A stretch of DNA of 23,582 bases, from contig JBHJHK010000469.1 of the NCBI GenBank assembly GCA_050330975.1, forward strand, positions 1 through 23,582, given 5' to 3'. The position numbers and the translations under genes are program-made. Every line of letters begins with the position of its first letter. Position 1 is the stretch's first letter. The notes beneath the pieces were generated by a model. It worked only from the letters and a program-made list of their open reading frames with translations. It did not search any database and was not told the origin of the DNA. Below, piece by piece: positions 1 through 7,864 of the stretch. Origin of the DNA: JBHJHK01 sp050330975 (GTDB taxonomy: Bacteria; Pseudomonadota; Gammaproteobacteria; Competibacterales; Competibacteraceae).

Positions 1-1171
1 TGGTGACATGGGGGGAGCGGGGGGGGCCTGGGGGTCGCTCGCGATGGACGACCACCGCAAAGCGCGAACCGCTCCCCGGACGGGAACTCACCTCCAAACT
101 GTGGCCCAAGTTCCTGGCGAGACGCCTCGCCATGGCAAGACCCAATCCCAAGCCGCGGTTGCGGTCGCGGTGGGGATTGTCCAGTTGGACAAAGTCTTGG
201 AATATGGCCTGGTGTTGGTGGGCGGCGATGCCGACGCCGCTGTCCAGCACCGTCAAGGCCACGTGGTCGCCCCGGCGCCGCGCCCCCAACACCACGCCCC
301 CTTGGTGGGTGTATTGGAGGGCATTGGCGAGGAAACTGGCCAGGATCTGATGGAGCATGGCGCTGTCGCTGTGAACCCACAAACGGCTGGGCATCGCCTT
401 GAAGGAGAGGCCCTTGGCCCGGGCTTGGGGGGCAAAGGTCCCCTCGAGGGAGCGAAACAAATCCGCCACGGGTAGGGCCTCAAAGGCCGGAGGATTGCCG
501 CTGGCGTCGAGGCGGCTAATGGCGAGGAAGTTGTCCAATAGCAGGGTGGCGCTCTGGAGGGCCCGTTCTTGGCGGGCCACGATATCCCGTAGGGCAGGAT
601 TTTCGAGCCCCCGCTGGAGGATGCCATTGAGCAATTTCAAGGTCTGGAGGGGCTGACGCAGGTCGTGGCTCGCGGCGGCCAAAAATCGGGTCTTGTCGAC
701 GTTGGCCCGTTCGGCCTCGGCCTTGGTCTGGGCCAATTCCCCGGCGATGGCCCGCTGATGGGTGATGTCGTGGCCGGTGCACAATATCCCCCCCTGGGAG
801 GAGTCGGGGGCGTCGGGGGCGAGGGGGGCCACGGACCACTCCATCAAGCGCCTTTGGCCCTGGCGGGTCACCAGGGAGGCGACCAGGGGGTTGGCCCGCC
901 GTCCGGCGAGGATCTGCCGGTAGTGATGCAACGCCGCCGGTCGCTCCTCGGCGGGGATCAAACGCTCCAACCAATGCCAACCCCCAGCAGAAGCCGTGGT
1001 ATAGCCTGTGGTGTGCTCGGCAAAGGGGTTGAGCCAACGGATGCAGCCGTCACCGTCGAGCAACACCAAAGACACGGAGATGCCGGCGATCAAGCGCCGT
1101 TCTAACCCTTGGGGTAGGGTGATGTCTGGGGCAGCCGCAGAGGCGTCCGGGGATGGGTTGACTTCACCCAT
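1..1171 (-). CDS. PAS-domain sensor histidine kinase (3' end cut by window edge)
   Basis: This frame stays open from the ATG at 1171 to the left edge, giving about 390 visible residues. A PAS-like domain spans roughly residues 20-145 and ends in a typical CTGHDITHQ segment. A short linker leads to a HisKA dimerisation helix with the phosphoacceptor motif SHDLRQPLQTL (His169). The HATPase_c domain follows, with an N box (FLANALQYTHQGG), a G1 box (LDSGVGIA) and a G2 box (RGLGLGLAMA). No membrane segment is seen, so the sensor is probably cytoplasmic. The SHDLRQPLQ type is common in hybrid kinases, but any receiver domain would lie outside the window. It follows the response regulator on the same strand after about 70 bp and probably is its partner. 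The ligand is unknown. The start at 1171 has GGAGGG 11 nt upstream (1183-1188). A second ATG in the duplicated copy at 1235 is out of frame. Confidence 0.85.
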   Translation of the reverse strand, partial: MGEVNPSPDASAAAPDITLPQGLERRLIAGISVSLVLLDGDGCIRWLNPFAEHTTGYTTASAGGWHWLERLIPAEERPAALHHYRQILAGRRANPLVASLVTRQGQRRLMEWSVAPLAPDAPDSSQGGILCTGHDITHQRAIAGELAQTKAEAERANVDKTRFLAAASHDLRQPLQTLKLLNGILQRGLENPALRDIVARQERALQSATLLLDNFLAISRLDASGNPPAFEALPVADLFRSLEGTFAPQARAKGLSFKAMPSRLWVHSDSAMLHQILASFLANALQYTHQGGVVLGARRRGDHVALTVLDSGVGIAAHQHQAIFQDFVQLDNPHRDRNRGLGLGLAMARRLARNLGHSLEVSSRPGSGSRFAVVVHRERPPGPPRSPHVT

Positions 1172-1248
1172 GGTCGCTTACGCCCTCCGCGGTGACGCCA
1201 AGACCCGTGTCCGTGTACGCGTTGACTTCACCCATGGTCGCTTACGCC
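1157..1248. repeat. 28-bp perfect direct repeat at the regulator/kinase junction
   Basis: Positions 1157-1184 and 1221-1248 are identical over 28 bp, with a 64-bp offset. Each copy carries, read on the minus strand, a TAA, six bases and an ATG. The right copy supplies the stop of the response regulator (TAA at 1244-1242). The left copy supplies the start of the kinase (ATG at 1171). The ATG of the right copy (1235) opens a 23-codon frame that ends at 1164, just inside the kinase start, so the two could be translationally coupled. Confidence 0.9.
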
Positions 1249-1880
1249 GTGTGGTGGGGGGCTGGGCGAATCTCCAGGGCGACGCGCACCAATTCCGCCA
1301 AGGAGCGCACCTGGAGTTTTTCCATCAGCCGCGCCCGGTGGATCTCCACCGTTCGAGGACTGATATCGAGGTCGCGGGCGATGATCTTGTTGGTCTTGCC
1401 CAGCAACAGTCCCTCCATGACCTGGTTTTCCCGGGGCGTCAGGGTCGCCAACCGTTGCTCGCTCTCTTGGCGGCGGTCGTGGACTTCGAGCTTTTCAGCG
1501 TCCCGGGCCACGGCGGCGTTGACACTGGCCAACAGAGGCTCGGCGTCGATGGGTTTTTGGACAAAGTCCAAGGCCCCTTCGCGCATGGCCTGGACCGCCA
1601 CTGGCACATCCCCCTGGCCGGTGATGATGATCACCGGGGGGGGCGGCCCATCGGGCAATTGCTGTAGTAGCCCCAAGACGTCGAGTCCGTTCATGTCGGG
1701 CAAGTAGAGGTCCAACAGTACACAGCTAGGTCGGGTGCCGTCGAGCCCCTCCAAGAAGGCGTGGGCCGTTTCGTAGACGTCGACCCGGTAGTCGGCCGCT
1801 TCGAGCAGCAGTTGCAAAGCCTCGCCCAGGGGGCGATCGTCGTCGACGACGGCGATATGGGCAAAATGACCGTGGCTCAT
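1242..1880 (-). CDS. FixJ/NarL-type response regulator
   Basis: The protein has 212 residues. An N-terminal receiver domain has the acidic pocket VVDDD (residues 11-15), the phosphoacceptor Asp57 in LLDLYLPDMNG and the conserved Lys108 in VQKPID. The C-terminal LuxR/GerE helix-turn-helix begins at LTPRENQVMEGLL and includes ISPRTVEIHRARLMEKL. This is the FixJ/TtrR layout of a DNA-binding regulator activated by phosphorylation, probably by the downstream histidine kinase. The ATG at 1880 is chosen because GAGGAG lies five bases upstream of it; an alternative start at 1898 lacks this. The target genes are not evident from the window. Confidence 0.93.
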   Translation of the reverse strand: MSHGHFAHIAVVDDDRPLGEALQLLLEAADYRVDVYETAHAFLEGLDGTRPSCVLLDLYLPDMNGLDVLGLLQQLPDGPPPPVIIITGQGDVPVAVQAMREGALDFVQKPIDAEPLLASVNAAVARDAEKLEVHDRRQESEQRLATLTPRENQVMEGLLLGKTNKIIARDLDISPRTVEIHRARLMEKLQVRSLAELVRVALEIRPAPHHTA

Positions 1881-2024
1881 GGGATCTCCTCGTGACACTT
1901 GCCAAACCGACCCGAGCGGGAAGCCAGCCGCGCCGAGGAAAACGGGAGATGGCAGGTGAATTCAAATGCAATGGCAAACTGCGCCGAGTCGGTTTAAAAG
2001 GGCGATGGCGAGTACCGCCAACCG

Positions 2025-2873
2025 TCAACGGAAGACGACGGTTTTGTCGCCGTTGATCAGTACCCGACGCTCGAGATAACTTTGCACAGCTCGTGCCAAT
2101 ACCAAGCTCTCGGTGTCGCGGCCCACGGCCACAAAGTCTTCGACGGTCATGCCGTGGTCGACCTTCACCACGTCTTGTTCGATGATGGGTCCCTCGTCGA
2201 GGTCGGGGGTGACGAAGTGGGCCGTGGCCCCCACCAGCTTGACCCCCCGGGCGTGGGCTTGATGGTAGGGTTTGGCGCCTTTGAAGCTGGGCAAAAAGGA
2301 ATGGTGGATGTTGATGGCCCGCCCCTCCAACTGGCTGCAGAGCCCGTCGCTCAACACCTGCATGTAGCGGGCGAGGACCACGAGTTCCACTGCCTCGTCG
2401 TCCATGAGCTCTAGCAGCCGCCGTTCCTGGCGCTCTTTGTTGTGGGAGGTGACGGGCAGGTGGTGGAAGGGGATGTCGTGGGAAGCGGCCAGCTGGTAGA
2501 AGTCCCGATGGTTGGAGACGATGGCCGCCACCACCATGGGTAGGGCGCCGATGCGGTAGCGGTAGAGCAAGTCGTTGAGGCAGTGACCAAAACGCGACAC
2601 CATGATCAGCACCCGCGCCTTTTCCCGGGTGTCGTAACAGCGCCACTGCATGGCAAACCGCTGGCCGATGGTCTGAAATTCTTCCGTCAAGGGCTCCAGG
2701 GCCTGGGTGTCGGGGGCGTCGAACTTGACGCGCATAAAGAACAGCCCCGTCTGGGGGTCGTGGTGCTGGGCGCTGGTGAGGACGTTGCACTGGCGCTCGG
2801 CCAAGAAGCCGGCAACACTGGCGACGATCCCCACGGTGTCGGGACAGGACAAGTTAATGATAAATTGGGGCAT
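2025..2873 (-). CDS. purU: formyltetrahydrofolate deformylase
   Basis: This 282-residue protein hydrolyses 10-formyltetrahydrofolate to formate and tetrahydrofolate, balancing the one-carbon pool and feeding formate to PurT. Residues 1-80 form an ACT regulatory domain (FIINLSCPDTVGIVASVAGF). The rest is a formyl-transferase fold with the substrate-site segment NIHHSFLPSFKGAKPYHQA. The catalytic triad is visible as Asn188, His190 and Asp226 (LDEGPI). The length matches E. coli PurU (280 residues). It is a single gene on the minus strand, with the response regulator about 145 bp downstream. A seven-base inverted repeat (2020-2026 with 2037-2043) spans its stop codon, but there is no T-run. No strong ribosome-binding site precedes the ATG at 2873. 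Confidence 0.95.
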   Translation of the reverse strand: MPQFIINLSCPDTVGIVASVAGFLAERQCNVLTSAQHHDPQTGLFFMRVKFDAPDTQALEPLTEEFQTIGQRFAMQWRCYDTREKARVLIMVSRFGHCLNDLLYRYRIGALPMVVAAIVSNHRDFYQLAASHDIPFHHLPVTSHNKERQERRLLELMDDEAVELVVLARYMQVLSDGLCSQLEGRAINIHHSFLPSFKGAKPYHQAHARGVKLVGATAHFVTPDLDEGPIIEQDVVKVDHGMTVEDFVAVGRDTESLVLARAVQSYLERRVLINGDKTVVFR

Positions 2874-2935
2874 GGAGCGCTTGGGCGTCTGGGCGAGTCG
2901 TGGAGGGTTGGGTTTGACCGTAGTGGAGCCAACGT

Positions 2936-2971
2936 AGTAAATTCAGTCCCATTCCGTCAACTGAATTTACT
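2936..2971. repeat. 12-bp perfect inverted repeat between purU and ileS
   Basis: AGTAAATTCAGT (2936-2947) and ACTGAATTTACT (2960-2971) are perfect reverse complements separated by 12 bases. The arms are AT-rich against a GC-rich background. The position, 63 bp upstream of the purU start and in the divergent purU/ileS gap, would suit an operator. On the minus strand a TTGAC sequence sits in the loop. No cognate regulator is identified. Confidence 0.7.
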
Positions 2972-3111
2972 GGATCTTTGGGCTTTCCCCTGACCCTACT
3001 CCTGTGGTGAACGATTTTTCCCCTGAACAACTGTCGTTGATTCCCATACCTTGGTCTTCTCAAGGCCCAAGGCGCTGGTGATCGAAAATACCTTCGATGT
3101 CAACACCGAGA

Positions 3112-3144
3112 AACCCGGGCCACTTCCCACGGTCCGGGTTTTTT
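3112..3144 (+). terminator. terminator-like hairpin with U-run in the ileS leader
   Basis: AACCCGGGCC (3112-3121) pairs with GGTCCGGGTT (3131-3140), with one G-U pair and a nine-base loop. The T-run covers 3139-3144. The hairpin lies 17 bases before the ileS start. The gene to its left, purU, is on the other strand, so no upstream plus-strand gene needs ending here. It therefore looks like either an attenuator of ileS or the end of a small RNA. Two smaller hairpins precede it (3049-3065 and 3081-3098). Confidence 0.6.
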
Positions 3145-3161
3145 GCATTTAGAGAGCTATC

Positions 3162-6100
3162 ATGTTCCAAGCTGTCAAGCCCAAACCCGACATCCCCGCC
3201 CTAGAAAAAGACGTGTTGGCCTTCTGGCGCCAGGGGGAGATTTTCAAGCGCTCGGTGGCCCAGCGGGCCGGCGCCGAGACCTTTGTCTTCTACGAAGGCC
3301 CCCCCACAGCCAACGGACGGCCCGGTAGCCACCACGTGATTTCCCGGGCCTTCAAAGACATGTTTCCCCGCTACCGGGCCATGCGGGGTTACTACGTGTT
3401 GCGCAAGGGCGGCTGGGACACCCACGGCCTGCCCGTGGAGATGGAGGTGGAGAAACAGTTGGGGATCACCCACAAGAGCCAAATCGAAGACTTTGGCGTG
3501 GCGGCCTTTAACCAAAAATGCCGCGAGAGCGTGTTCAAATACATTCGCGAGTGGGAAGAGCTCACCGAGCGCATCGCCTTTTGGGTGGATCTCGAAGACG
3601 CTTACATCACCTATCAAAACGAATATATCGAAAGCGTTTGGTGGATTCTCAAACAGTTCTTCGACCGTGGCTTGCTGTTTCAAGACTACAAAGTCGTGCC
3701 CTATTCGCCCCGCTCCGGCACCCCGTACTCCAGCCACGAGGTGTCCTTGGGCTACAAAGACGTCCAGGACCCCAGCGTCTACGTGCGCTTTCCCCTGGTG
3801 GACGAAGAGCGCACGGCGCTTTTGGTGTGGACCACGACCCCCTGGACTTTGCCCGCCAACGCCGCCGTGGCGGTGGGTCCCGAGGTGGAATACGCGGTGT
3901 TGGAGGGGCGTCCAACGCCCCAGGAGCCCGTCGAGCGGTTGGTGGTGGCCGCGGATCGGGTGGCGGCGGTGACGGCCCTTTCCGGCGATGGAAGCGACTA
4001 CCAGGTGGTGACCCGCTGCAAGGGTCGGGAACTGGAGGGGCGGCGCTACCGACCGCTGTACGACTACTTCGCCGCTGAGGCCCCAGAGCAGGCTTTTAAA
4101 GTGGTGGTGGGGGACTTTGTTTCCACCGGCGATGGCACGGGGCTGGTGCACCTGGCGCCGGCCTTTGGCGCCGAGGATTTGGAGGTGGGGCGCCGACTGG
4201 GGTTGCCGGTGTTGATGACCGTGGACGACCGAGGGCGGTTCATCGACCGGGTGGACTTGGTGGCGGGGTTGGAGTTCAAGGCCGCCGACAAGGTGATCGT
4301 CAAGGACCTCAAGGGTCGGGGGCTGATGTATCACGCCGGGCAGCTGACCCACAGCTATCCCCACTGCTGGCGGGATGGGGGGCCTTTGATGTACTACGCC
4401 CGCACCACCTGGTACCTGCGGGCCTCGGCATTTCGCGACCGCTTGGTGGCCTTAAACGACACCATCCGCTGGGTCCCCGACCACGTGCGCCGGGGCCGCT
4501 TTGGCCGTTGGCTGGAAGAGGTCAAGGACTGGGCCATCGGTCGGGAGCGCTACTGGGGGACGCCGTTGCCCATCTGGGTGTGCGACAACCCGGCCATCGA
4601 CTACCAGGTGTGCGTCGCCGATCGCCAAGAGCTCTCGGCATTGTGCGGCCGGGATCTGGGGGATCTAGACCTCCACCGTCCGTTCGTGGACGAGATTACC
4701 TGGGAGGTGGAACGAGACGGCCAACGGGGCACCATGCGCCGGGTGCCCGAAGTCATCGACGTGTGGTTTGACTCCGGCGCCATGCCCTACGCCCAGTGGG
4801 GCTATCCCCGCCACAACCGCGACCAGTTCCAAACCCAGTTTCCCGCCGACTACATCTGCGAGGCGGTGGACCAAACCCGCGGCTGGTTCTACAGCCTCCA
4901 CGCCATCGCCGTGATGCTCAAGGACTGCGTTGCCTACCGCAATGTCATCTGCCTGGGGCACATTTTGGATCGCGAGGGGCGCAAGATGTCCAAGAGCCGC
5001 CCCGAGACCTTTGTCGCTCCCTGGGACGTCTTGGACACCTACGGCGCCGACGCCTTTCGTTGGTATATGTACACCAGCAATCCCCCCGGGGAGCCCCGCA
5101 AGTTCTCCGTGGAATTGGTGGGGGATGTGGTGCGTAGTTTTTACCTGACTTTGTGGAATGTACACAGCTTTTTTACCACCTACGCCACCCTAGATGGCTT
5201 TGACCCCAAGGCCGACCCAGTGCCCCTGGCGGAGCGCGACTTGTTGGATCGCTGGATCGTCGGCGAGCTACAACTTTTGGTGGAGCGGGTCACCGAAGCC
5301 TTTGAGAACTTCGACGCCCCCAATGCCACCCGCCCGGTGGAGGCCTTTGTCGACGACCTGTCCAATTGGTACTTGCGCCGCAGCCGGCGGCGATTTTGGA
5401 GCACCGAGACCGACGACGACAAACGGGCCGCCTACCACACCCTCTACGAGTGCCTGGTGACCGTGGCTAAGCTCTTGGCCCCCACTATGCCGTTTTTGGC
5501 CGAGCGGTTGTACCGAGATTTGGTGGTGGCCGTGGATGCCCAGGCTGTGGAGAGCGTCCACCTGAGCGATTGGCCCATGGCCGAGGATTCAGCCGTGGAC
5601 GAGACCCTAGTGGCGGAGATGCGCCTGGTGACCCGGTTGGTGCAGTTGGGGCACGCCGCCCGCAACGAGGCTGGGATTCGGGTGCGTCAACCCCTGGCCG
5701 AGGTGGCCTTTGGCCTGGCTTCCCCCCAGGATGCCCCGGTGGTGGAGCGGTTTCGCGGTTTGATCGTCGATGAACTCAACGTCAAGGCAGTCACCGTCCT
5801 CGAGACGGGGGCCGCCATGGTGGAATACAAGCTCAAGCCGGTGGATACCCTGGGTCGGGAACTGCGGGGGGATTTCCCCGCCGTGCGCCAGGCCCTGGTG
5901 ACGGGCTCGGCGACGGATATCGCCCAATGGGGTCGGTCCCTGTCGGCGGGGGAAAATATCGTAGTCGAGGTCGACGGCAAGGCCTTTACCCTCACCCCCG
6001 AGCAAGTGGTCGTCCAACAGACCGGTGCCGAGGGTTTTGCCGTGGCGGAGAGCGGCGGTTATTTGGCGGCCCTCAAGACCGAACTCGACGAGGCGTTGCG

Positions 6101-6374
6101 CCAGGAGGGTTTGGCCCGGGAGGTGGTGCGGCGCATTCAAGAACTGCGCAAGACCGCCGATCTGGCCATCAGCGACCGCATTCAGGTGAGCTACCGGGCA
6201 TCGGGGACCCTGGAAGGGGCCATTGACGCCCATCGGGACTACATCGCCGGGGAGACCCTGGCGGTGGTTTTGGCCCCCGGCGAGCCCGAAGGTCATCCCC
6301 ATCGGCGCAGCGACGAGTTCGAGGGGGAGACCCTGGCGGTGGGGTTGACGCCTTTGCCGGCTGCCGCGGCTTGA
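3162..6374 (+). CDS. ileS: isoleucyl-tRNA synthetase, type 2 (IleRS2), with GSHH signature
   Basis: The class I synthetase charges tRNA-Ile with isoleucine in the cytoplasm. With 1070 residues it is longer than the E. coli type-1 enzyme (about 940). It matches the type-2 form of Thermus and eukaryotes, with segments such as GWDTHGLPVEMEVEK and RIAFWVDLEDAYITYQN. The first signature motif, usually HIGH-like (HxGH), reads GSHH at residues 55-58. The second, KMSKS, is intact at 608-612. The editing domain lies between them, and an anticodon-binding domain plus a long C-terminal extension follow. Usual CPRC cysteines are replaced in YSPRSGTPYSSHEV. Type-2 enzymes are known to resist mupirocin, and GxHH variants have been reported as very resistant. 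The gene stands alone, without the ribF and lspA neighbours common in gammaproteobacteria. A short AGAGAG precedes the ATG. Confidence 0.96.
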   Translation: MFQAVKPKPDIPALEKDVLAFWRQGEIFKRSVAQRAGAETFVFYEGPPTANGRPGSHHVISRAFKDMFPRYRAMRGYYVLRKGGWDTHGLPVEMEVEKQLGITHKSQIEDFGVAAFNQKCRESVFKYIREWEELTERIAFWVDLEDAYITYQNEYIESVWWILKQFFDRGLLFQDYKVVPYSPRSGTPYSSHEVSLGYKDVQDPSVYVRFPLVDEERTALLVWTTTPWTLPANAAVAVGPEVEYAVLEGRPTPQEPVERLVVAADRVAAVTALSGDGSDYQVVTRCKGRELEGRRYRPLYDYFAAEAPEQAFKVVVGDFVSTGDGTGLVHLAPAFGAEDLEVGRRLGLPVLMTVDDRGRFIDRVDLVAGLEFKAADKVIVKDLKGRGLMYHAGQLTHSYPHCWRDGGPLMYYARTTWYLRASAFRDRLVALNDTIRWVPDHVRRGRFGRWLEEVKDWAIGRERYWGTPLPIWVCDNPAIDYQVCVADRQELSALCGRDLGDLDLHRPFVDEITWEVERDGQRGTMRRVPEVIDVWFDSGAMPYAQWGYPRHNRDQFQTQFPADYICEAVDQTRGWFYSLHAIAVMLKDCVAYRNVICLGHILDREGRKMSKSRPETFVAPWDVLDTYGADAFRWYMYTSNPPGEPRKFSVELVGDVVRSFYLTLWNVHSFFTTYATLDGFDPKADPVPLAERDLLDRWIVGELQLLVERVTEAFENFDAPNATRPVEAFVDDLSNWYLRRSRRRFWSTETDDDKRAAYHTLYECLVTVAKLLAPTMPFLAERLYRDLVVAVDAQAVESVHLSDWPMAEDSAVDETLVAEMRLVTRLVQLGHAARNEAGIRVRQPLAEVAFGLASPQDAPVVERFRGLIVDELNVKAVTVLETGAAMVEYKLKPVDTLGRELRGDFPAVRQALVTGSATDIAQWGRSLSAGENIVVEVDGKAFTLTPEQVVVQQTGAEGFAVAESGGYLAALKTELDEALRQEGLAREVVRRIQELRKTADLAISDRIQVSYRASGTLEGAIDAHRDYIAGETLAVVLAPGEPEGHPHRRSDEFEGETLAVGLTPLPAAAA

Positions 6375-6388
6375 CGGGGGCTCTCCCC

Positions 6389-7033
6389 TCAAGCCCCCAG
6401 GGCCAAGGGCGCGCTCGGCGCCAGGACCACCGTCGACCCGGGGGAACAGGGGCTGTGGAGCACTTGGATGGCCAAGTGGGCGGCGCCGCGCTCCAAGCTG
6501 AGCCCCAGGGCCGCGGTCGCCGGCCCGGGGGTCTCGAGCCTCGGGGGTCGCAGGGCGAAGACCGGGACCTGGCGGCACTGGGCCGCCCGCCGGAGGGTGC
6601 GCCATTCCTCCCCGGGGGCCCGGCCATCGTCGTGGACCACCACGGCGGCGGCGGTGCCCGCCCCCAAGATCCCCTTGGCCTGGGCCACCGCCGTCAGGAC
6701 GGGGTGGGGGTGGAGCACCAAGACCCGGGAGACGTCAAAACCCTGGGCGGCCAAATGGCCCGGGTCGAGGTGGGCGGTGGGGGCGACCCACACCAACCAC
6801 TGGGATTCCCAACTCAGGGCCGACAGGGCGGGCAGCAACAGGTCGAGGGCCTCGGCCCACAGGGCTTTGGGGGCCACCAGTTCGGTGACATCTCCCAGTG
6901 GCCAGCCCCCCCCGGGGAGCAGCCGATCGAGGGCGGGTAGGCCCGTGGACAGGCTGTGGGCCAAGGTCAAACTGACGTCGGGCAGGCTTGGCACTGGCGA
7001 GGTGGTGGCGGCTTTGACTAGACGACAACCCAT
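6389..7033 (-). CDS. SulA/ImuA-like SOS protein with a RecA-like fold
   Basis: The 214-residue protein begins its conserved part at LSTGLPALDRLLPGGGWPLGDVTEL. This opening is shared by Pseudomonas-type SulA cell-division inhibitors and by ImuA (RecA-like). No intact Walker A motif follows, since the expected glycine-rich loop reads APKALW. The gene lies 30 bp downstream of lexA on the same strand, as in the lexA-sulA pair of Pseudomonas, so it should be SOS-controlled from the lexA promoter. No imuB or dnaE2 follows, because ileS converges from the other side after 14 bp. This favours a SulA role (blocking FtsZ during DNA damage) over ImuA, but sequence alone does not settle it. Confidence 0.7.
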   Translation of the reverse strand: MGCRLVKAATTSPVPSLPDVSLTLAHSLSTGLPALDRLLPGGGWPLGDVTELVAPKALWAEALDLLLPALSALSWESQWLVWVAPTAHLDPGHLAAQGFDVSRVLVLHPHPVLTAVAQAKGILGAGTAAAVVVHDDGRAPGEEWRTLRRAAQCRQVPVFALRPPRLETPGPATAALGLSLERGAAHLAIQVLHSPCSPGSTVVLAPSAPLALGA

Positions 7034-7063
7034 AGTCGATCTCCTGGGACGAAGTGGGGGATG

Positions 7064-7675
7064 CTACAGATGACGACGCACTACCCCCACGGCGATGCCC
7101 TCGAGGCTAAAGGACACCTGGCTGGGGTCGACGTCGATGGGGGGAAAGTCGGGGTTGGCCGCCAACAACCGCAGGCCGTTGGGACCGTGGTCGAGGCGCT
7201 TGACGGTGACCTCGTCTCCCAGGCGGGCTACGACGATCTGCCCGGACTGGGCTTCGGGCTGGCGTTGGACGGCCAACAAGTCGCCATCGAGGATGCCGGC
7301 GTCCCGCATGCTCATCCCCTGGACCCGCAACAGATAGTCCGGTAGAGGTTTGAATAACTGGGGATCCATCTGGACGTGATCTTCCACGTGGGCCTGGGCT
7401 AAGATGGGCGCGCCCGCCGCCACTCGGCCCACGATGGGTAGGCCCGAGACGGCATTGAGCCCCGCTTCCCGCAGGCGGATGTTGCGATTTTTCCCCGGGA
7501 CTAGCTCGATGTGACCCTTGCGTTCCAACAGCTTGAGGTGCTGTTGGGCGGCGTTGGGAGAGCGAAATCCCATGCGCTGGCAGATTTCTTCTCGGGTGGG
7601 GGTTACCCCGTGTTGGGCCACGGAATCCCGGATGAAATCGAGGATTTGACGTTGACGAGGCGTAAGGGCTTTCAT
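7064..7675 (-). CDS. lexA: LexA repressor, self-cleaving SOS regulator
   Basis: The protein has 203 residues (E. coli 202). The N-terminal winged helix-turn-helix runs from MKALTPRQRQILDFI to about residue 68. The self-cleavage site is Ala87-Gly88 in VGRVAAGAP. The catalytic Ser122 (QGMSMRDAG) and Lys159 (VTVKR) of the S24 peptidase domain are in place. It represses SOS genes until RecA filaments trigger cleavage. The start at 7675 matches the MKALT opening of known LexA proteins. No Shine-Dalgarno sequence fits between the LexA box and this ATG. A SulA/ImuA-like gene follows 30 bp downstream, and yebG diverges on the other side. Confidence 0.97.
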   Translation of the reverse strand: MKALTPRQRQILDFIRDSVAQHGVTPTREEICQRMGFRSPNAAQQHLKLLERKGHIELVPGKNRNIRLREAGLNAVSGLPIVGRVAAGAPILAQAHVEDHVQMDPQLFKPLPDYLLRVQGMSMRDAGILDGDLLAVQRQPEAQSGQIVVARLGDEVTVKRLDHGPNGLRLLAANPDFPPIDVDPSQVSFSLEGIAVGVVRRHL

Positions 7676-7676
7676 A

Positions 7677-7712
7677 ATGTATATATATACACATTCCGGA
7701 GGCTGTTGACAA
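7677..7712 (-). promoter_or_regulatory. lexA promoter with LexA box next to the start codon
   Basis: ATGTATATATATACAC (7677-7692) matches the gammaproteobacterial LexA box CTGTATATATATACAG at 14 of 16 positions. On the minus strand, TTGTCA (7712-7707) and TATATA (7689-7684) form a -35/-10 pair with a 17-bp spacer, and the -10 lies inside the box. Repression would therefore be autoregulatory. The predicted transcription start falls within a few bases of the lexA ATG at 7675. Confidence 0.75.
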
Positions 7713-7785
7713 CACCCTTGCCCGAGCCTGGCACCGGCCTTCGCTCTTGTAAAAACGGCTATCCTCGGGGGGGTGAGGGGATGGT

Positions 7786-7825
7786 TGACAGAGCGGTACC
7801 GATTGAATACTGTAAAGTCTTATAG
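7786..7825 (+). promoter_or_regulatory. yebG promoter with probable LexA box
   Basis: CTGTAAAGTCTTATAG (7810-7825) fits CTGT-N8-ACAG with one mismatch. It lies in a longer dyad, ATACTGTAA ... TTATAGTAT. A consensus -35, TTGACA, is at 7786-7791, and a weak -10, TACTGT (7808-7813), follows after 16 bp and overlaps the box. LexA bound here would block the promoter, as expected for a YebG-family gene. Confidence 0.6.
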
Positions 7826-7830
7826 TATTA

Positions 7831-7864
7831 AGTGCAACAGCCAGTGCAACAGCCAGTGCAACAG
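7831..7864. repeat. 12-bp tandem repeat upstream of yebG
   Basis: The unit AGTGCAACAGCC occurs at 7831-7842 and 7843-7854, with a third, partial copy (10 bp) at 7855-7864. It lies between the LexA box and the yebG start, so it would form part of the 5' untranslated region. Confidence 0.9.

Noticed and set aside
3079..3150. A short frame starting at a GTG before ileS that could be a leader peptide
   Set aside because: It has only two Ile codons, no ribosome-binding site, and runs through the hairpin; there is no codon pattern typical of attenuation peptides.
3201..4364. 387-residue open frame antisense to ileS
   Set aside because: It is a codon-bias shadow of a very high-GC gene; no recognisable domain and full overlap with a conserved synthetase.
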